The position numbers were made by a program, and so were the translations under genes. From contig SWDM01000018.1 in NCBI GenBank assembly GCA_005116835.1, positions 365,993 through 429,992 on the forward strand: DNA of 64,000 nucleotides, written 5' to 3'. Positions within the stretch are counted from its first letter, which is position 1. The number at the start of each line of letters is the position of its first letter. The stretch comes from Nitrospira sp. GTDB taxonomy: Bacteria; Nitrospirota; Nitrospiria; Nitrospirales; Nitrospiraceae. Below, piece by piece: positions 17,101-26,131 of the stretch. The notes under the pieces are model-generated. The model saw only the letters and a list, made by a program, of their open reading frames with translations. It made no database searches and was not told where the DNA came from.

Positions 17101-17406
17101 CGCGCACCTCCTGACCTATACGTTGCCAATAAGTACCGTATGCGAGGTGATTATAACCGCCATTAAGAGCCGCAGCTACCTTGCCCGCAGCATGCACGAA
17201 GGTTTCTACTGCACCACGGATATTCAGCCGAAAGGCGCGGGGCGGTGCTCAGAAGGGATCTCGTTCCTCTCGCCTCTTGCCCCTGGCCCCTCCCCTGGCT
17301 TGCAAGCGACTTCGTGACGGCTTTCAAGGAAAATTCAGGTGGAAATGAACACCAACCATCCCCTGTGCACGGAAGTGAACATAGTTCTACCCCGCGAGAG
17401 TAGAGG
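17101..17406. other. Intergenic stretch without a recognisable gene
   Basis: No convincing reading frame, RNA or repeat is seen between the HEAT gene start and the tRNA-Leu promoter. The left end should contain the HEAT gene promoter on the minus strand. Confidence 0.4.
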
Positions 17407-17436
17407 TTGACAGTAGGCTACATCCAACGGTACAAA
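17407..17436 (+). promoter_or_regulatory. Promoter of tRNA-Leu
   Basis: A consensus -35 TTGACA (17407-17412) and a -10 TACAAA (17431-17436) are spaced by 18 bp, about 70 bp upstream of the mature tRNA. Confidence 0.5.
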
Positions 17437-17507
17437 ATACACTCATAAATGTGAGTTTTCTTTTGTTAGTTTCATCCTCTGGAGTCGGCTCCAACAGACC
17501 CCACCCT

Positions 17508-17590
17508 GCGAGAGTGGCGGAACTGGCAGACGCGCGAGACTTAGGATCTCGTGGGTAACCGTGGGGGTTCAAGTCCCCCCTCTCGCACCA
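17508..17590 (+). tRNA. tRNA-Leu (anticodon TAG)
   Basis: A class II tRNA of 83 nt. The acceptor stem GCGAGAG pairs with CTCTCGC, followed by discriminator A and encoded CCA. The anticodon stem CGAGA/TCTCG holds the loop CTTAGGA, giving anticodon TAG (codon CUA and wobble). The variable arm GTGGGTAACCGT is leucine-like. Confidence 0.95.
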
Positions 17591-17666
17591 GACCACAACC
17601 GAGTGGCCTGCGACGGCTCGGCAGCCCTCGCAAGGCTTCTCCTAAGGAAAAGGGTCCGCGCCAACT

Positions 17667-18980
17667 ATGAAAATGGAAGTGACTGAACTGGGACCGATGA
17701 AACGGGCCCTCAAGATCGAGGTGCCGGCGGATGAGGTCACCCAACGGTTTACCCGCGCCTACAGCGATTTGAACCGGCAGGTCCATATCCCAGGATTTCG
17801 TCCTGGCAAGGTACCTTTGGCCTTGCTGGAAAAACGCTATGCCAAATCCGTGGAAGAGGATGTGATCCGAGCCATCGTGCCGGACTTCTACGAGAAGGCC
17901 GTCCGTCAAGCGGGAATTGTGCCGGTCCACGTTGAAATTCCCCCGTTGGACCGAGTCAAGATTAAGAAAAACGAACCGTTTACGTTTACCGCGACCGTCG
18001 AGATCAAGCCAAAAATCGAGTTGCGGGACTATAAGGCACCGAGTCCTATTTCACTCAAACCAGACAAACGCACCGTCACTGACGAACAGCTTGACCGAGG
18101 ACTTGAGGTCTTGCGAGAACAACAGGCTCGCCTGGAAGCCACCCCGGCAGGCCATACCATCGTCGATGGGGACTATATCGTCCTGGATCTGCAAGGCACG
18201 CTCGACGGAACACCACTGGAAGGGGCGAAAAAGGACGGTCAACTCCATAAGGTCGGCTCGCATGCGTCCGTCTTGGGTTTGGAAATCGATTCACATGTCG
18301 GAGGGAAAAAAGAGGGCGATGTGCTGGAGATTTCCCAGCCCTATCCCGCCGGCCATCCCGATCCTCGCGTCGCCGGGAAGACCGTTGTATTTTCACTGAC
18401 GATTAAATCCGTGAAGGAAAAAAAGCTGCCGACCTTGGATGATGAGTTTGCGAAAGATTGCGGTCCCTACACCTCACTGCAGGAAATCAAAGACAAACTC
18501 CGGGAAGGGATGGAGCAGGCGCTGAAACGGGAAATCGAAGATACCTATAAAGACACGATCATCAAACGGCTGATAGACACTCATCACTTCGACCTCCCGG
18601 AAACTCTGGTAGAGCGTGAGCTTGAAGCAATCATCCGCCAACAGGTGCAGCAACAACAGCAGCATAAAGGCGGCGCCAAAGAAGCGCCAGGCGCAGAAGA
18701 CCTCACAAAACTTCGCCAGGAGAATCGGGACGAAGCGGCGCGCCGCGTGAAGCTCAGCCTCGTGCTGGAAGAGATCGCCGAAAAAGAAGGCTTGACGGTG
18801 GTGCAGGATGATTTCAATAACGAAATCATGCGGCTGGCATCGGAACTCAAGATGCCGGCGGCTGACCTCGTCAAGATGATCAAAGCCGGAGGACAAGACT
18901 CGATCGATGAGTTGCGTACGAGGATTTTGGTTGATAAAGCCCTGGACTTCGTCTACCGGAATGCGGTGATTCAGGGATAG
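17667..18980 (+). CDS. tig: Trigger factor
   Basis: This 437-residue ribosome-associated chaperone has an N-terminal ribosome-binding domain containing the signature GFRPGKVPLALLEKRY (about 45-60, GFRxGKxP motif). An FKBP-type peptidyl-prolyl isomerase domain (about 155-240, DGDYIVLDLQGTLDG) and a helical C-terminal chaperone domain follow. The glutamine run QQVQQQQQ (about residues 325-332) is a local oddity in the C-terminal arm. It sits directly before clpP-clpX, the same tig-clpP-clpX order seen in E. coli, implying a shared proteostasis unit. Confidence 0.96.
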   Translation: MKMEVTELGPMKRALKIEVPADEVTQRFTRAYSDLNRQVHIPGFRPGKVPLALLEKRYAKSVEEDVIRAIVPDFYEKAVRQAGIVPVHVEIPPLDRVKIKKNEPFTFTATVEIKPKIELRDYKAPSPISLKPDKRTVTDEQLDRGLEVLREQQARLEATPAGHTIVDGDYIVLDLQGTLDGTPLEGAKKDGQLHKVGSHASVLGLEIDSHVGGKKEGDVLEISQPYPAGHPDPRVAGKTVVFSLTIKSVKEKKLPTLDDEFAKDCGPYTSLQEIKDKLREGMEQALKREIEDTYKDTIIKRLIDTHHFDLPETLVERELEAIIRQQVQQQQQHKGGAKEAPGAEDLTKLRQENRDEAARRVKLSLVLEEIAEKEGLTVVQDDFNNEIMRLASELKMPAADLVKMIKAGGQDSIDELRTRILVDKALDFVYRNAVIQG

Positions 18981-19048
18981 CGACGAGTGGTACGAGCTGG
19001 CCGAAGTTTCTATCGGTCAGAAGTTTGGAATAACAGGAGCATATTCAC

Positions 19049-19180
19049 GCAGGGTGCTCAAAAAGGCCGTCCAGCAAGACCGTAGCGAGTAAAGATGGGA
19101 GACGTACCATCGGGGTACGTTGAGGCTCTGAAGGACGCGAGAGCGAAGCTGGCGGATTTTTTCAGCACCCTGCCAAGAGG
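19049..19180. repeat. Dispersed inverted-repeat element, copy 1
   Basis: The left end GCAGGGTGCTCAAAAAGGCC and the right end (reverse complement GCAGGGTGCTGAAAAAATCC) form about 26-bp imperfect terminal inverted repeats around roughly 70 bp that include an ACGTACC/GGTACGT hairpin. The right boundary CCTGCCAAGAGG is shared with copy 2. It lies between tig and clpP, its right end 15 bp from the clpP start codon, so it forms part of the clpP leader. Related copies lie at 32185, 42433 and 60967. Confidence 0.8.
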
Positions 19181-19195
19181 AAAGGAACGACGTGC

Positions 19196-19831
19196 ATGCT
19201 AGTTCCCATTGTTATCGAAACGACGAACCGAGGCGAACGCGCCTACGACATCTACTCCCGGCTCCTCAAAGACCGGATCATCTTTCTCGGCGCGCCGATC
19301 GACGATATTTTTGCCAACCTGATTATCGCCCAGCTCTTGTTCCTCGAAGCGGAAGATCCTGAAAAGGACATCAATCTCTACGTCAATTCCCCTGGAGGAA
19401 GCGTCACGGCAGGGTTGGGTATCTATGACACCATGCAATATGTGAAACCCCCGATCAATACCATCTGTCTGGGCCAGGCAGCCAGCATGGGAGCCTTCCT
19501 GCTCACCGCCGGAACTAAAGGCAAGCGATTTGCCCTTCCGAACGCGAGAGTCATGATTCACCAGCCCATGGGAGGGTTTTCTGGGCAAGCGACTGAGATC
19601 GACATTCATGCCAGAGAGATCTTGAAAATCCGCGAACGGCTCAATGAAATCATGGCCAAACATACCGGCCAACCATTGGAGAAGATAGCCCTGGACACCG
19701 AACGGGACTACTTCATGTCGGCAGAGGAAGCCAAGCGGTATGGGCTCATCGACGAAGTCATCACCAGGCCGCCGAAAACTCTCAAGGCTGTCAGTGGCGA
19801 CGCAGGAAAAGACGCGACGAAGGACAAGTAA
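19196..19831 (+). CDS. clpP: ATP-dependent Clp protease proteolytic subunit ClpP
   Basis: This 211-residue serine peptidase has its catalytic triad at S97 ([11 protein letters not shown]), H122 ([10 protein letters not shown]) and D171 (DTERDYFM). The N-terminus [20 protein letters not shown] gives the axial loop typical of mature ClpP with almost no propeptide. It assembles as a tetradecamer with ClpX, encoded 13 bp downstream. The C-terminal tail is lysine-rich. The AGGAAAGGA ribosome site lies directly after the inverted-repeat element. Confidence 0.98.
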   Translation: MLVPIVIETTNRGERAYDIYSRLLKDRIIFLGAPIDDIFANLIIAQLLFLEAEDPEKDINLYVNSPGGSVTAGLGIYDTMQYVKPPINTICLGQAASMGAFLLTAGTKGKRFALPNARVMIHQPMGGFSGQATEIDIHAREILKIRERLNEIMAKHTGQPLEKIALDTERDYFMSAEEAKRYGLIDEVITRPPKTLKAVSGDAGKDATKDK

Positions 19832-19844
19832 CAAAGGGGGGCGC

Positions 19845-21101
19845 ATGGCGAAGCCAGATAAGATGGATCGACATCTCCGTTGTTCGTTCTGTGGAAAGAG
19901 CCGCGACGAAGTCCGCAAATTGATTGCCGGGCCAACCGTCTATATTTGCGACGAATGCGTGAACCTCTGCAACGACATCATTGCCGAGGATTGGGAAGAA
20001 GCCAAAGAAGAGATTTCGTCGAAGCTCAAGAAGCCGGTGGAAATCAAACACCACCTGGACCAATATGTCGTGGGACAGGAACGGGCCAAGAAAATTCTCT
20101 CGGTGGCTGTCCACAACCACTACAAGCGAATCTCGTCCAAGGATAAAGACACCGACGATGTGCAGCTCCAGAAGGGTAATATCCTCATGCTGGGGCCGAC
20201 AGGCACAGGGAAAACGCTGTTGGCCCAGACCCTCGCAAAGTACTTGGACGTCCCCTTTACCCTAGCCGATGCGACGACGCTCACTGAGGCAGGGTACGTC
20301 GGTGAAGATGTTGAAAACATCATCCTCAAGCTTCTTCAGGCGGCGGACTACGATGTGGAACGGGCCGAGCGGGGCATCGTCTACATCGATGAAATCGACA
20401 AAATCAGCCGCAAGAGCGACAGCCCCTCGATTACCCGCGATGTCTCTGGCGAAGGGGTCCAGCAGGCGCTGCTGAAACTTATCGAAGGAACCGTAGCCAA
20501 TGTGCCGCCTCAAGGCGGGCGCAAGCATCCCCACCAAGAATTTATTCAAGTCAATACGAGCAACATTCTGTTCATCTGCGGCGGCGCCTTCGTTGGGCTC
20601 GAACACATTATCGAACAACGATTGAACCGGAAGGCGATGGGTTTCGGAGCCGAAGTTCGCGGACGGAGCGAGATACGGCTCGGCGAACTATTCGCGAGAG
20701 TTCAGCCCGAAGACTTCCTCAAGTATGGCTTGATTCCTGAGTTCGTCGGCCGGCTACCGGTCGTTGCCACGTTGGATGAGCTGGATGAACGAGCCCTCAT
20801 CCGGATCTTGACTGAGCCGAAAAACGCCCTGACGAAGCAGTATGAGAAATTGCTCTCCTTCGAAAAGGTAAAGCTCAAGTTCACGGAAGGTGCGCTCGGA
20901 GCGATCGCGCGGAAGGCATTCCTCCAGAAGACCGGAGCTCGAGGCTTACGTGCGATCCTTGAGGACGTGATGCTGGACGTGATGTATGATGCCCCATCCC
21001 AAAAACAGATCAAGGAAGTCCTCATCACCGAGGATGCCATCCTTGGTAAACATGCGCCTATCCGAATTTTTGAACAAGACAAGGATGTAAAAACAGCCTA
21101 G
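19845..21101 (+). CDS. clpX: ATP-dependent Clp protease ATP-binding subunit ClpX
   Basis: The 418-residue form starting [20 protein letters not shown] is used; a longer frame reads back into clpP. The zinc-binding domain has C13, C16, C35 and C38. The AAA+ core has Walker A GPTGTGKT, Walker [10 protein letters not shown], the pore loop GYVGED and sensor 2 TGARGLRAI. The ClpP-binding IGF-type loop is represented by MGFGAEV. It unfolds tagged substrates for ClpP. The GGGGGGCGC ribosome site lies 13 bp after clpP, so the pair is co-transcribed, ending at the hairpin at 21152. Confidence 0.98.
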   Translation: MAKPDKMDRHLRCSFCGKSRDEVRKLIAGPTVYICDECVNLCNDIIAEDWEEAKEEISSKLKKPVEIKHHLDQYVVGQERAKKILSVAVHNHYKRISSKDKDTDDVQLQKGNILMLGPTGTGKTLLAQTLAKYLDVPFTLADATTLTEAGYVGEDVENIILKLLQAADYDVERAERGIVYIDEIDKISRKSDSPSITRDVSGEGVQQALLKLIEGTVANVPPQGGRKHPHQEFIQVNTSNILFICGGAFVGLEHIIEQRLNRKAMGFGAEVRGRSEIRLGELFARVQPEDFLKYGLIPEFVGRLPVVATLDELDERALIRILTEPKNALTKQYEKLLSFEKVKLKFTEGALGAIARKAFLQKTGARGLRAILEDVMLDVMYDAPSQKQIKEVLITEDAILGKHAPIRIFEQDKDVKTA

Positions 21102-21151
21102 GTCATTGTAAACTTAGACTTTTATGGCCCTATAGACCTTCTGTTCAACCT

Positions 21152-21185
21152 TACCGGGCCAGGATCATCCTGGCCCGGTATTTCA
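21152..21185 (+). terminator. Transcription terminator after clpX
   Basis: A perfect 13-bp stem TACCGGGCCAGGA / TCCTGGCCCGGTA with a TCA loop is followed by TTTCATTC. It lies about 50 bp after the clpX stop. The U-tract is short, but the stem is very stable. Confidence 0.75.
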
Positions 21186-21259
21186 TTCATACCTTCCATT
21201 TTCGGAACAGTCCTTGCCTCTTTCCTAGCCTTACTCATCATATAACTCTGCATTTTTCC

Positions 21260-21287
21260 TCGACAGGTGGAAATGCTACGCTATACT
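21260..21287 (+). promoter_or_regulatory. Candidate promoter of the first PilZ gene
   Basis: TCGACA (21260-21265) and TATACT (21282-21287) are 16 bp apart, about 30 bp upstream of the GTG start, giving a short leader carrying the CTGGAGGG ribosome site. Confidence 0.4.
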
Positions 21288-21315
21288 TACGCTACGGATT
21301 GAACCTGGAGGGTCT

Positions 21316-21834
21316 GTGAAATATCCCGTGTCTTCTAGTCTTCGCCACAAGGGGAAAGCCCTAGATCTTGATGCCAACCGTGAGTTGATCACCCTTTTGG
21401 GGATTAACGGCGAACCCATGGGTAACCTGTCCTGGGACTTCGTCATCGATCAGATCCTGGCCTATCGTAAACCCCAAGCGAGCCGAGAAACGAGAAATGA
21501 GCCGCGTGTCACGCTCACCTTCCATGTCAAATACACAACCCCAGAAGGTCAGCAGCTTGAAAGTCGCGCTGGTGGTATCGGTGGGGGCGGGCTCTTTATT
21601 GAAAGTTTGAGCCCACTCCCTGTCGGCACCAAGCTTGCTCTTGAATTTTCGCTGCCGGAGGATCCATCAACATGGTTACCAGCGAAGGGCCTCGTCGCAT
21701 GGGTCTGTCCTAAAGCAGACCAATATACCTTTAGCCCCGGCATGGGGGTGCGCTTTACGGAGATTGACCAGGAAATCCGTAACCGCGTGCTGGAACTGGT
21801 GAAATCTATCCAGACCGTCGGACCCCAGGCCTAG
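21316..21834 (+). CDS. PilZ-domain protein 1
   Basis: This 172-residue protein starts at a GTG preceded by TGGAGGGTCT. The N-terminal part (1-50) is a small beta module with LLGINGEPMGNLSWDFVIDQ. A PilZ domain follows from about residue 57, carrying the RxxxR motif as RNEPR. The second c-di-GMP motif (D/N)xSxxG is replaced by GIGGGG in AGGIGGGGLFIES, so nucleotide binding is uncertain. The domain ends GMGVRFTEIDQEIRNRVLEL. A near-identical-length paralogue follows 217 bp downstream. Confidence 0.85.
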   Translation: MKYPVSSSLRHKGKALDLDANRELITLLGINGEPMGNLSWDFVIDQILAYRKPQASRETRNEPRVTLTFHVKYTTPEGQQLESRAGGIGGGGLFIESLSPLPVGTKLALEFSLPEDPSTWLPAKGLVAWVCPKADQYTFSPGMGVRFTEIDQEIRNRVLELVKSIQTVGPQA

Positions 21835-22051
21835 CGGAACTAACAATGCCTGGTTGGCTCCAGCGAGCCTGCAGGTTGGCTGTCAGCAAAGTCACAGCTG
21901 GCGCAATGAGTTGAGTGAAAACCGGGCCATTTTCTCTCTGTCTAGACCTAGTCGCAATCCTCTCAATGCCGGCGATTTTTATTAGCAGCCTACAAATGAC
22001 TACGCCTTGGCTGCTGGCCCACGCCACATGCAATCCTCCAAGGATCTGACC

Positions 22052-22570
22052 ATGAAATTTCCTGTAACCACGACGGATGGACATGAAGGCAACATCCTGG
22101 AGATGAATGCCGATCAGGAAGTCGTCACGCTGTATGGTCCCGATGGAGATCAGCTGGGCACCCTTTCGTGGAAAGACGTCATTGAGCAGATTCGCGCCAA
22201 TAATGACGACGTGCGATTCGCCCATGCGCGCTCGTATCCAAGAGCCCCGCTTGCCATGAAGGTTCGCTACACCACCCCGGAAGGCAAACAGTTCGATAGC
22301 TTAACCGGCGGCATCGGCGCTGGCGGGCTGTTCATTGAAAGCAGCGCCCCTCTGGCGCCGGGGACCGAGCTATCCGTCGAGTTTGCGTTGCCTGACCGTC
22401 CGTGGGAAAGGTTGAAGGCTAAAGCGAAGGTTGCCTGGACCCGCAACAAGCCCGAGCGCCATATTCTCTTCCCTGGGATGGGAGTCCGATTTACCGATAT
22501 CGACGAAAAATCCCGTGTAGAGCTGATAGAACTTGTCGATGCATTAAATCGTTCACGCGAGACGGCTTAA
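22052..22570 (+). CDS. PilZ-domain protein 2, tandem paralogue
   Basis: Starting at MKFPVTTTDG (AAGGATC upstream) it is also 172 residues, the same as its neighbour, and shares the layout: LYGPDGDQLGTLSWKDVIEQ, RSYPR (RxxxR motif), TGGIGAGGLFIES and GMGVRFTDIDEKSRVELIEL. As in paralogue 1, the second ligand-binding motif lacks the usual Asp and Ser. The pair arose by duplication. It overlaps the convergent HEAT lipoprotein gene by four bases at the 3' end. Confidence 0.85.
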   Translation: MKFPVTTTDGHEGNILEMNADQEVVTLYGPDGDQLGTLSWKDVIEQIRANNDDVRFAHARSYPRAPLAMKVRYTTPEGKQFDSLTGGIGAGGLFIESSAPLAPGTELSVEFALPDRPWERLKAKAKVAWTRNKPERHILFPGMGVRFTDIDEKSRVELIELVDALNRSRETA

Positions 22571-23325
22571 CTTCTCTGTTTCGCCCAACGGCGCACAACA
22601 CTGTCCGGATCCTTTGCGATCGTCGATTCAAGCGCGGCCCTGACATCAGGGCCGCTAAGCAACCCCAGACGATAGGCCGCCTCTGCGCGTACCCCGGGCG
22701 AGGGGTCTTCGGCTAAACGCTCTCTAATCCAAGAAGAGGCCGCGGCGCCTCCCCATTCAGCCACCGCCGCCAGAACTCCCTGCCGAACCTCTGCATCAGA
22801 GTCACGCCCCGCTGCGATGAGCGTGGAAACCCCTTGGCTTGAGTCGATTTGAATCAACGCCTGCGCTGCCGCTCTCCTAATCAATACATCCGGAGAGCGC
22901 AGTAACCCCACGACAGGCTGCAGCAATCGAGCGCCTGGCTCAATCTCGCCGATCGCTACAACCGCCGCAGTCCGGACCGATTCGGCAGGATCTTCCAGTG
23001 ACTGAGTCAACAGGGCCAGCACCCCATCTGTGGCTGTGGGTTTCAAACGTCCCATCGCCTGTACCGATGCTTCGCGGACGATGGCCTCAGGATCATGTCC
23101 AAGGGAGAGAATGGCGTCCACGACCCGTGGGTCGCCGATCTTGCCTAGAGATTCTGCAGCAGTCCGCCGCACCTCCGGAGCCTCATCCTTGAGCGACTCC
23201 AGCAATTGTGAAATCGTACGTTCCTTCAGCGAAGGGGGAGAGTCCTGGACACAGCCGGCAAACCACAGGAATGACAGGAGGACTGAATACCAGATGGCGC
23301 GAGAGGACGTCACATCCCGGTTCAC
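22567..23325 (-). CDS. HEAT-repeat lipoprotein
   Basis: This 252-residue protein has the lipoprotein signal (SVLLSFLWFAGC, cysteine at about residue 25). The remainder is a regular array of five or six HEAT/PBS-lyase-like repeats (EVRRTAAESLGKIGDPRVVD, SVRTAAVVAIGEI, IRRAAAQALIQI, GVRAEAAYRLGLL). Such arrays bind protein partners. Its start overlaps the stop of the TatA-like gene by four bases, so the two are translationally coupled and may work together at the membrane. Confidence 0.82.
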   Translation of the reverse strand: MNRDVTSSRAIWYSVLLSFLWFAGCVQDSPPSLKERTISQLLESLKDEAPEVRRTAAESLGKIGDPRVVDAILSLGHDPEAIVREASVQAMGRLKPTATDGVLALLTQSLEDPAESVRTAAVVAIGEIEPGARLLQPVVGLLRSPDVLIRRAAAQALIQIDSSQGVSTLIAAGRDSDAEVRQGVLAAVAEWGGAAASSWIRERLAEDPSPGVRAEAAYRLGLLSGPDVRAALESTIAKDPDSVVRRWAKQRS

Positions 23326-24137
23326 GCTTGTTTCGGGGGCTCTTCGTACAAGGCAGGCTGTTCTTTGACTGCTTCGATGGATTGCTGAAATTCCTTCTGG
23401 GCAGAATCCATCTCAGCTTGGATGGTCCGTATCTCAGGTTCGACTGAACTGCGAACATCGGCAACCGCGTGCTTGAACGTCCGCAATGCATCCCCCAATC
23501 CCTCTCCCAAGCTCTGCATATCTCCAGGGGAAATGCCGGCCTGCTGCGCAGCCTTCGCCTTCAACGCCGCCTGCTGCGACTGCACACGGGCCACGGCATC
23601 CTTATTCACAATGGCTGACGGGCGTTTTGCAGCTGGTTTTGCCTGAGCGCCGGCCGGAAGTGGTGGATACTGCGCCTTCATCATCGGCGTGGGAGCAGCC
23701 GCGCGTTCCTCCATAGTGGGAGGCTGCTGCCCCTGCCCCGTCGATTGGGATGAAGCTGACGGGCCTGCCATAGATCCCGCCGGCTGAACTCGCTGCGGCT
23801 GAGCCGCCATTTTATGCATCAAGGCGGCGGTAGTGCCGGGAGTCGCCTCCGGCCCAGGGATATAGGGAGTCCCAGGCTTCGGAGCGGCAGAGGCCTGGCC
23901 GGGTGCCACCGCCGGCGCTGGTGATGCGTGGATCGTTGATTGGGCCTGCATAGGCGCCGGTTGATTTGTTTCTGGCTCTGCCGCATCCGGCGGGGGAATG
24001 TCGTTGACTTCTTTCTTGAACCCTCTGAGCGCTTTGCCGACTCCTTCACCGATTTGCGGCAGCTTCCCCGCCCCGAAAATGATGAGGACAATGACGAGGA
24101 TAATGATGAGTTCCGAGATCCCCATGGTACCGAACAT
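23322..24137 (-). CDS. TatA/TatB-like protein with long C-terminal extension and second TatA-like helix
   Basis: The start MFGTMGISELIIILVIVLII is preferred over one 12 codons upstream and gives 271 residues, three to four times a normal TatA. Residues 7-22 are the single transmembrane helix ending in the FG hinge (FGAGKLP). The amphipathic helix LPQIGEGVGKALRGFKKEV (26-44) follows. A long Pro/Ala/Gln-rich linker runs to about residue 200. Then MQSLGEGLGDALRTFKHAV (about 207-225) closely repeats the amphipathic helix without a transmembrane segment, followed by a coiled coil. TatA pores transport folded twin-arginine substrates, but the extension suggests a specialised form. Confidence 0.85.
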   Translation of the reverse strand: MFGTMGISELIIILVIVLIIFGAGKLPQIGEGVGKALRGFKKEVNDIPPPDAAEPETNQPAPMQAQSTIHASPAPAVAPGQASAAPKPGTPYIPGPEATPGTTAALMHKMAAQPQRVQPAGSMAGPSASSQSTGQGQQPPTMEERAAAPTPMMKAQYPPLPAGAQAKPAAKRPSAIVNKDAVARVQSQQAALKAKAAQQAGISPGDMQSLGEGLGDALRTFKHAVADVRSSVEPEIRTIQAEMDSAQKEFQQSIEAVKEQPALYEEPPKQA

Positions 24138-24251
24138 GGCGTGAATCCTCTTCCGTAGGAAACGGCCCGGCAAGCGCTATGGGCTTGCCTCATTAAGAGT
24201 CGAGTCAACTTTATAGGCCACCGGGAGGCACTGTCAAGGAAAGGGGGACCG

Positions 24252-25460
24252 CTAGAAAAGAGCGACGATCTCCGTCTGCAACGGCAAGCCGAACACCAGC
24301 GCTTCACGTTCAGCGAGGTACACATCCAGTTCACTCCTGATTCCAAATTCACCGGGCAGATAGATTCCCGGCTCAATCGAAAAGCAGGTTCGCGGCATCA
24401 AACGTCGGGTGTCCTGTGTCTCCAACCCATCGATATTGGCGCCGTTGCCATGAACTTCTTCGCCGATCGAATGGCCAGTGCGATGGACGAATTGATCGCC
24501 ATAGCCGCCACGTTGGATGACCTGCCGGCAAGCGTCGTCGGCTTCCCAGCCGAAGGGGCGATGGCCTGAGGCAAATTCTGTTTTTACGAAAGTCAGGGCC
24601 GCGTCTCGCCCCTGCCGGACCAAGTCGAAGATCTCGCGATGTTTCGCCGGCACCGTCTTGCCGACATAACAAGTCCAGGTGATATCGGCGTAGACCGAGC
24701 CTGCCTCTGCTCGTTTGGCCCAGAGATCGATCAAGAGCAAGGCATCGCGGGTGACTTCGGCTGCCCCAGTCTCTGTCGGACCATAATGGGGATCGGCGCT
24801 ATGGGCATCGACTGCAGCGATCGGCGCGCTCGACGTAACCATCCCTGCCTCGCCGATACGAGCCAGAATAAATTGCTGCACTCCATACTCCGTGAGGTTC
24901 CGCCCTTGCGTGACCGCCTCATGAACATGGCTGAATGTTTCGTCCACGATGCGCCGAAGCGCCGCCGCGGCAAACTGATGGGACTCCAGTTGGCGGTCGG
25001 TCCAGCGCGCTTCAAATGTCTGAATCAAATCCGCCGAACTCACCACGTCCACGTTGTAACTTCTGATCAATTCGATCGTGCCGGCATCTACACGCGATAC
25101 ATAGGGAACTGCATTCAGAGGAGAATACTGCATTGCGACACGGAGGCCGCCGGCAAGCAGCCGTCCAAGAATCTGCCGCTGTTGCTCCCACGACACATAA
25201 CAGTCTGCCTGCCCCGGCAACGTATCCAGCACGTGCGGCTCAATACGATGCAGTAGTTTGACGGGCTCCCCCTGCGCCGGAACCCAGTAGTACCACCGTC
25301 TTGTCACATGCAGGCTCGGATCGAGCTGGAGTATGCGATAGGCAAGGGGATCGCTCCCGCGGAAATCATAGAAGAGCCAGCCATCGATCCCGGCTTCGCG
25401 CAGGGCTTGTTGAATTTCGCTGACACGCTGATCGATGGCCGTGGTCATGGTAGAGGGCAT
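24252..25460 (-). CDS. M24-family metallopeptidase (Xaa-Pro aminopeptidase-like)
   Basis: This protein is about 402 residues when started at MPSTMTTAID; starts 9 codons upstream or 4 downstream are also possible, and no clear ribosome site decides. The N-terminal domain (1-160) matches the creatinase/prolidase N-domain (QALREAGIDGWLFYDFRGSD). The C-terminal pita-bread domain has LLIDLWAK and ADITWTCYVG for the first metal ligands, then HRTGHSIGEEVHGNGANIDG, SIEPGIYLPGEFGIRSELDV. The usual D-D-H-E-E set appears largely present. It cleaves N-terminal residues preceding proline, or an analogous substrate. Confidence 0.82.
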   Translation of the reverse strand: MPSTMTTAIDQRVSEIQQALREAGIDGWLFYDFRGSDPLAYRILQLDPSLHVTRRWYYWVPAQGEPVKLLHRIEPHVLDTLPGQADCYVSWEQQRQILGRLLAGGLRVAMQYSPLNAVPYVSRVDAGTIELIRSYNVDVVSSADLIQTFEARWTDRQLESHQFAAAALRRIVDETFSHVHEAVTQGRNLTEYGVQQFILARIGEAGMVTSSAPIAAVDAHSADPHYGPTETGAAEVTRDALLLIDLWAKRAEAGSVYADITWTCYVGKTVPAKHREIFDLVRQGRDAALTFVKTEFASGHRPFGWEADDACRQVIQRGGYGDQFVHRTGHSIGEEVHGNGANIDGLETQDTRRLMPRTCFSIEPGIYLPGEFGIRSELDVYLAEREALVFGLPLQTEIVALF

Positions 25461-25530
25461 CTTATCGTCGCGCTTCCGAGCCGTCAATGAGGCGACTGTT
25501 GTGATCGGTGGTCATGCTACAATGCCCGCC

Positions 25531-25995
25531 ATGGCGCTTGAGCATGCACCAGAGCCTTCCCAGTTCCGTGTTACCCTGTTCGTCGGACCGCAAACAGTGA
25601 AGGGAAGCCCCTTCACCTGCGCCTGTGTCTTTAACGTCAAGAAACGGAGCTGGAAGGGCGGAATCCAGGTTGCCGTCGATATCACTCAGAGCCAGATCGA
25701 TCGGCTCAATACTGCTGTTGGTTTCTCCCGCTGGGTAGCCCTGGCCCTAGGCGACATGACAGAGGAAGATCGTGCCTTTCACGAGAAACGAGCCCATGAG
25801 CTGTTCATACAGGCAGTCTGTTGGTGTAAGCTAGACTTGGCTCTGCAAGCCGGCATCACCCAAGAAAGTCAATGTCTCGCAGAGGACAGATGGGTGGCTG
25901 AGCTCAGGGACTCCGTGCTCAAGCGGACAAATTTCATCACGTCATACATTGCCACTGAACTAGACCTGGTACCGGGAGACACCACTGCTCTATAA
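25531..25995 (+). CDS. Hypothetical cytoplasmic protein
   Basis: About 154 residues from MALEHAPEPSQFRVTLFVGP (a start three codons earlier is equally possible). No named domain is recognised. It has a beta-rich first half (FTCACVFNVKKRSWKGGIQV) and a helical second half with DRAFHEKRAHELFIQAVCWC. A TACAAT hexamer ends seven bases before the ATG, which would make the transcript nearly leaderless if used. It lies divergent from the M24 peptidase gene. Confidence 0.55.
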   Translation: MALEHAPEPSQFRVTLFVGPQTVKGSPFTCACVFNVKKRSWKGGIQVAVDITQSQIDRLNTAVGFSRWVALALGDMTEEDRAFHEKRAHELFIQAVCWCKLDLALQAGITQESQCLAEDRWVAELRDSVLKRTNFITSYIATELDLVPGDTTAL

Positions 25996-26131
25996 GACAC
26001 TACATGCCGGCGCGGCAGGGGGTTTGCATTCATAGTTGAATTTGTTATAACCGCACTACGAGTGAATTGTGGGTGAGCCTACGGATCGATCACTACCGCC
26101 GGCTCATTCTGCCCAAGAAGGAGGATTACCT

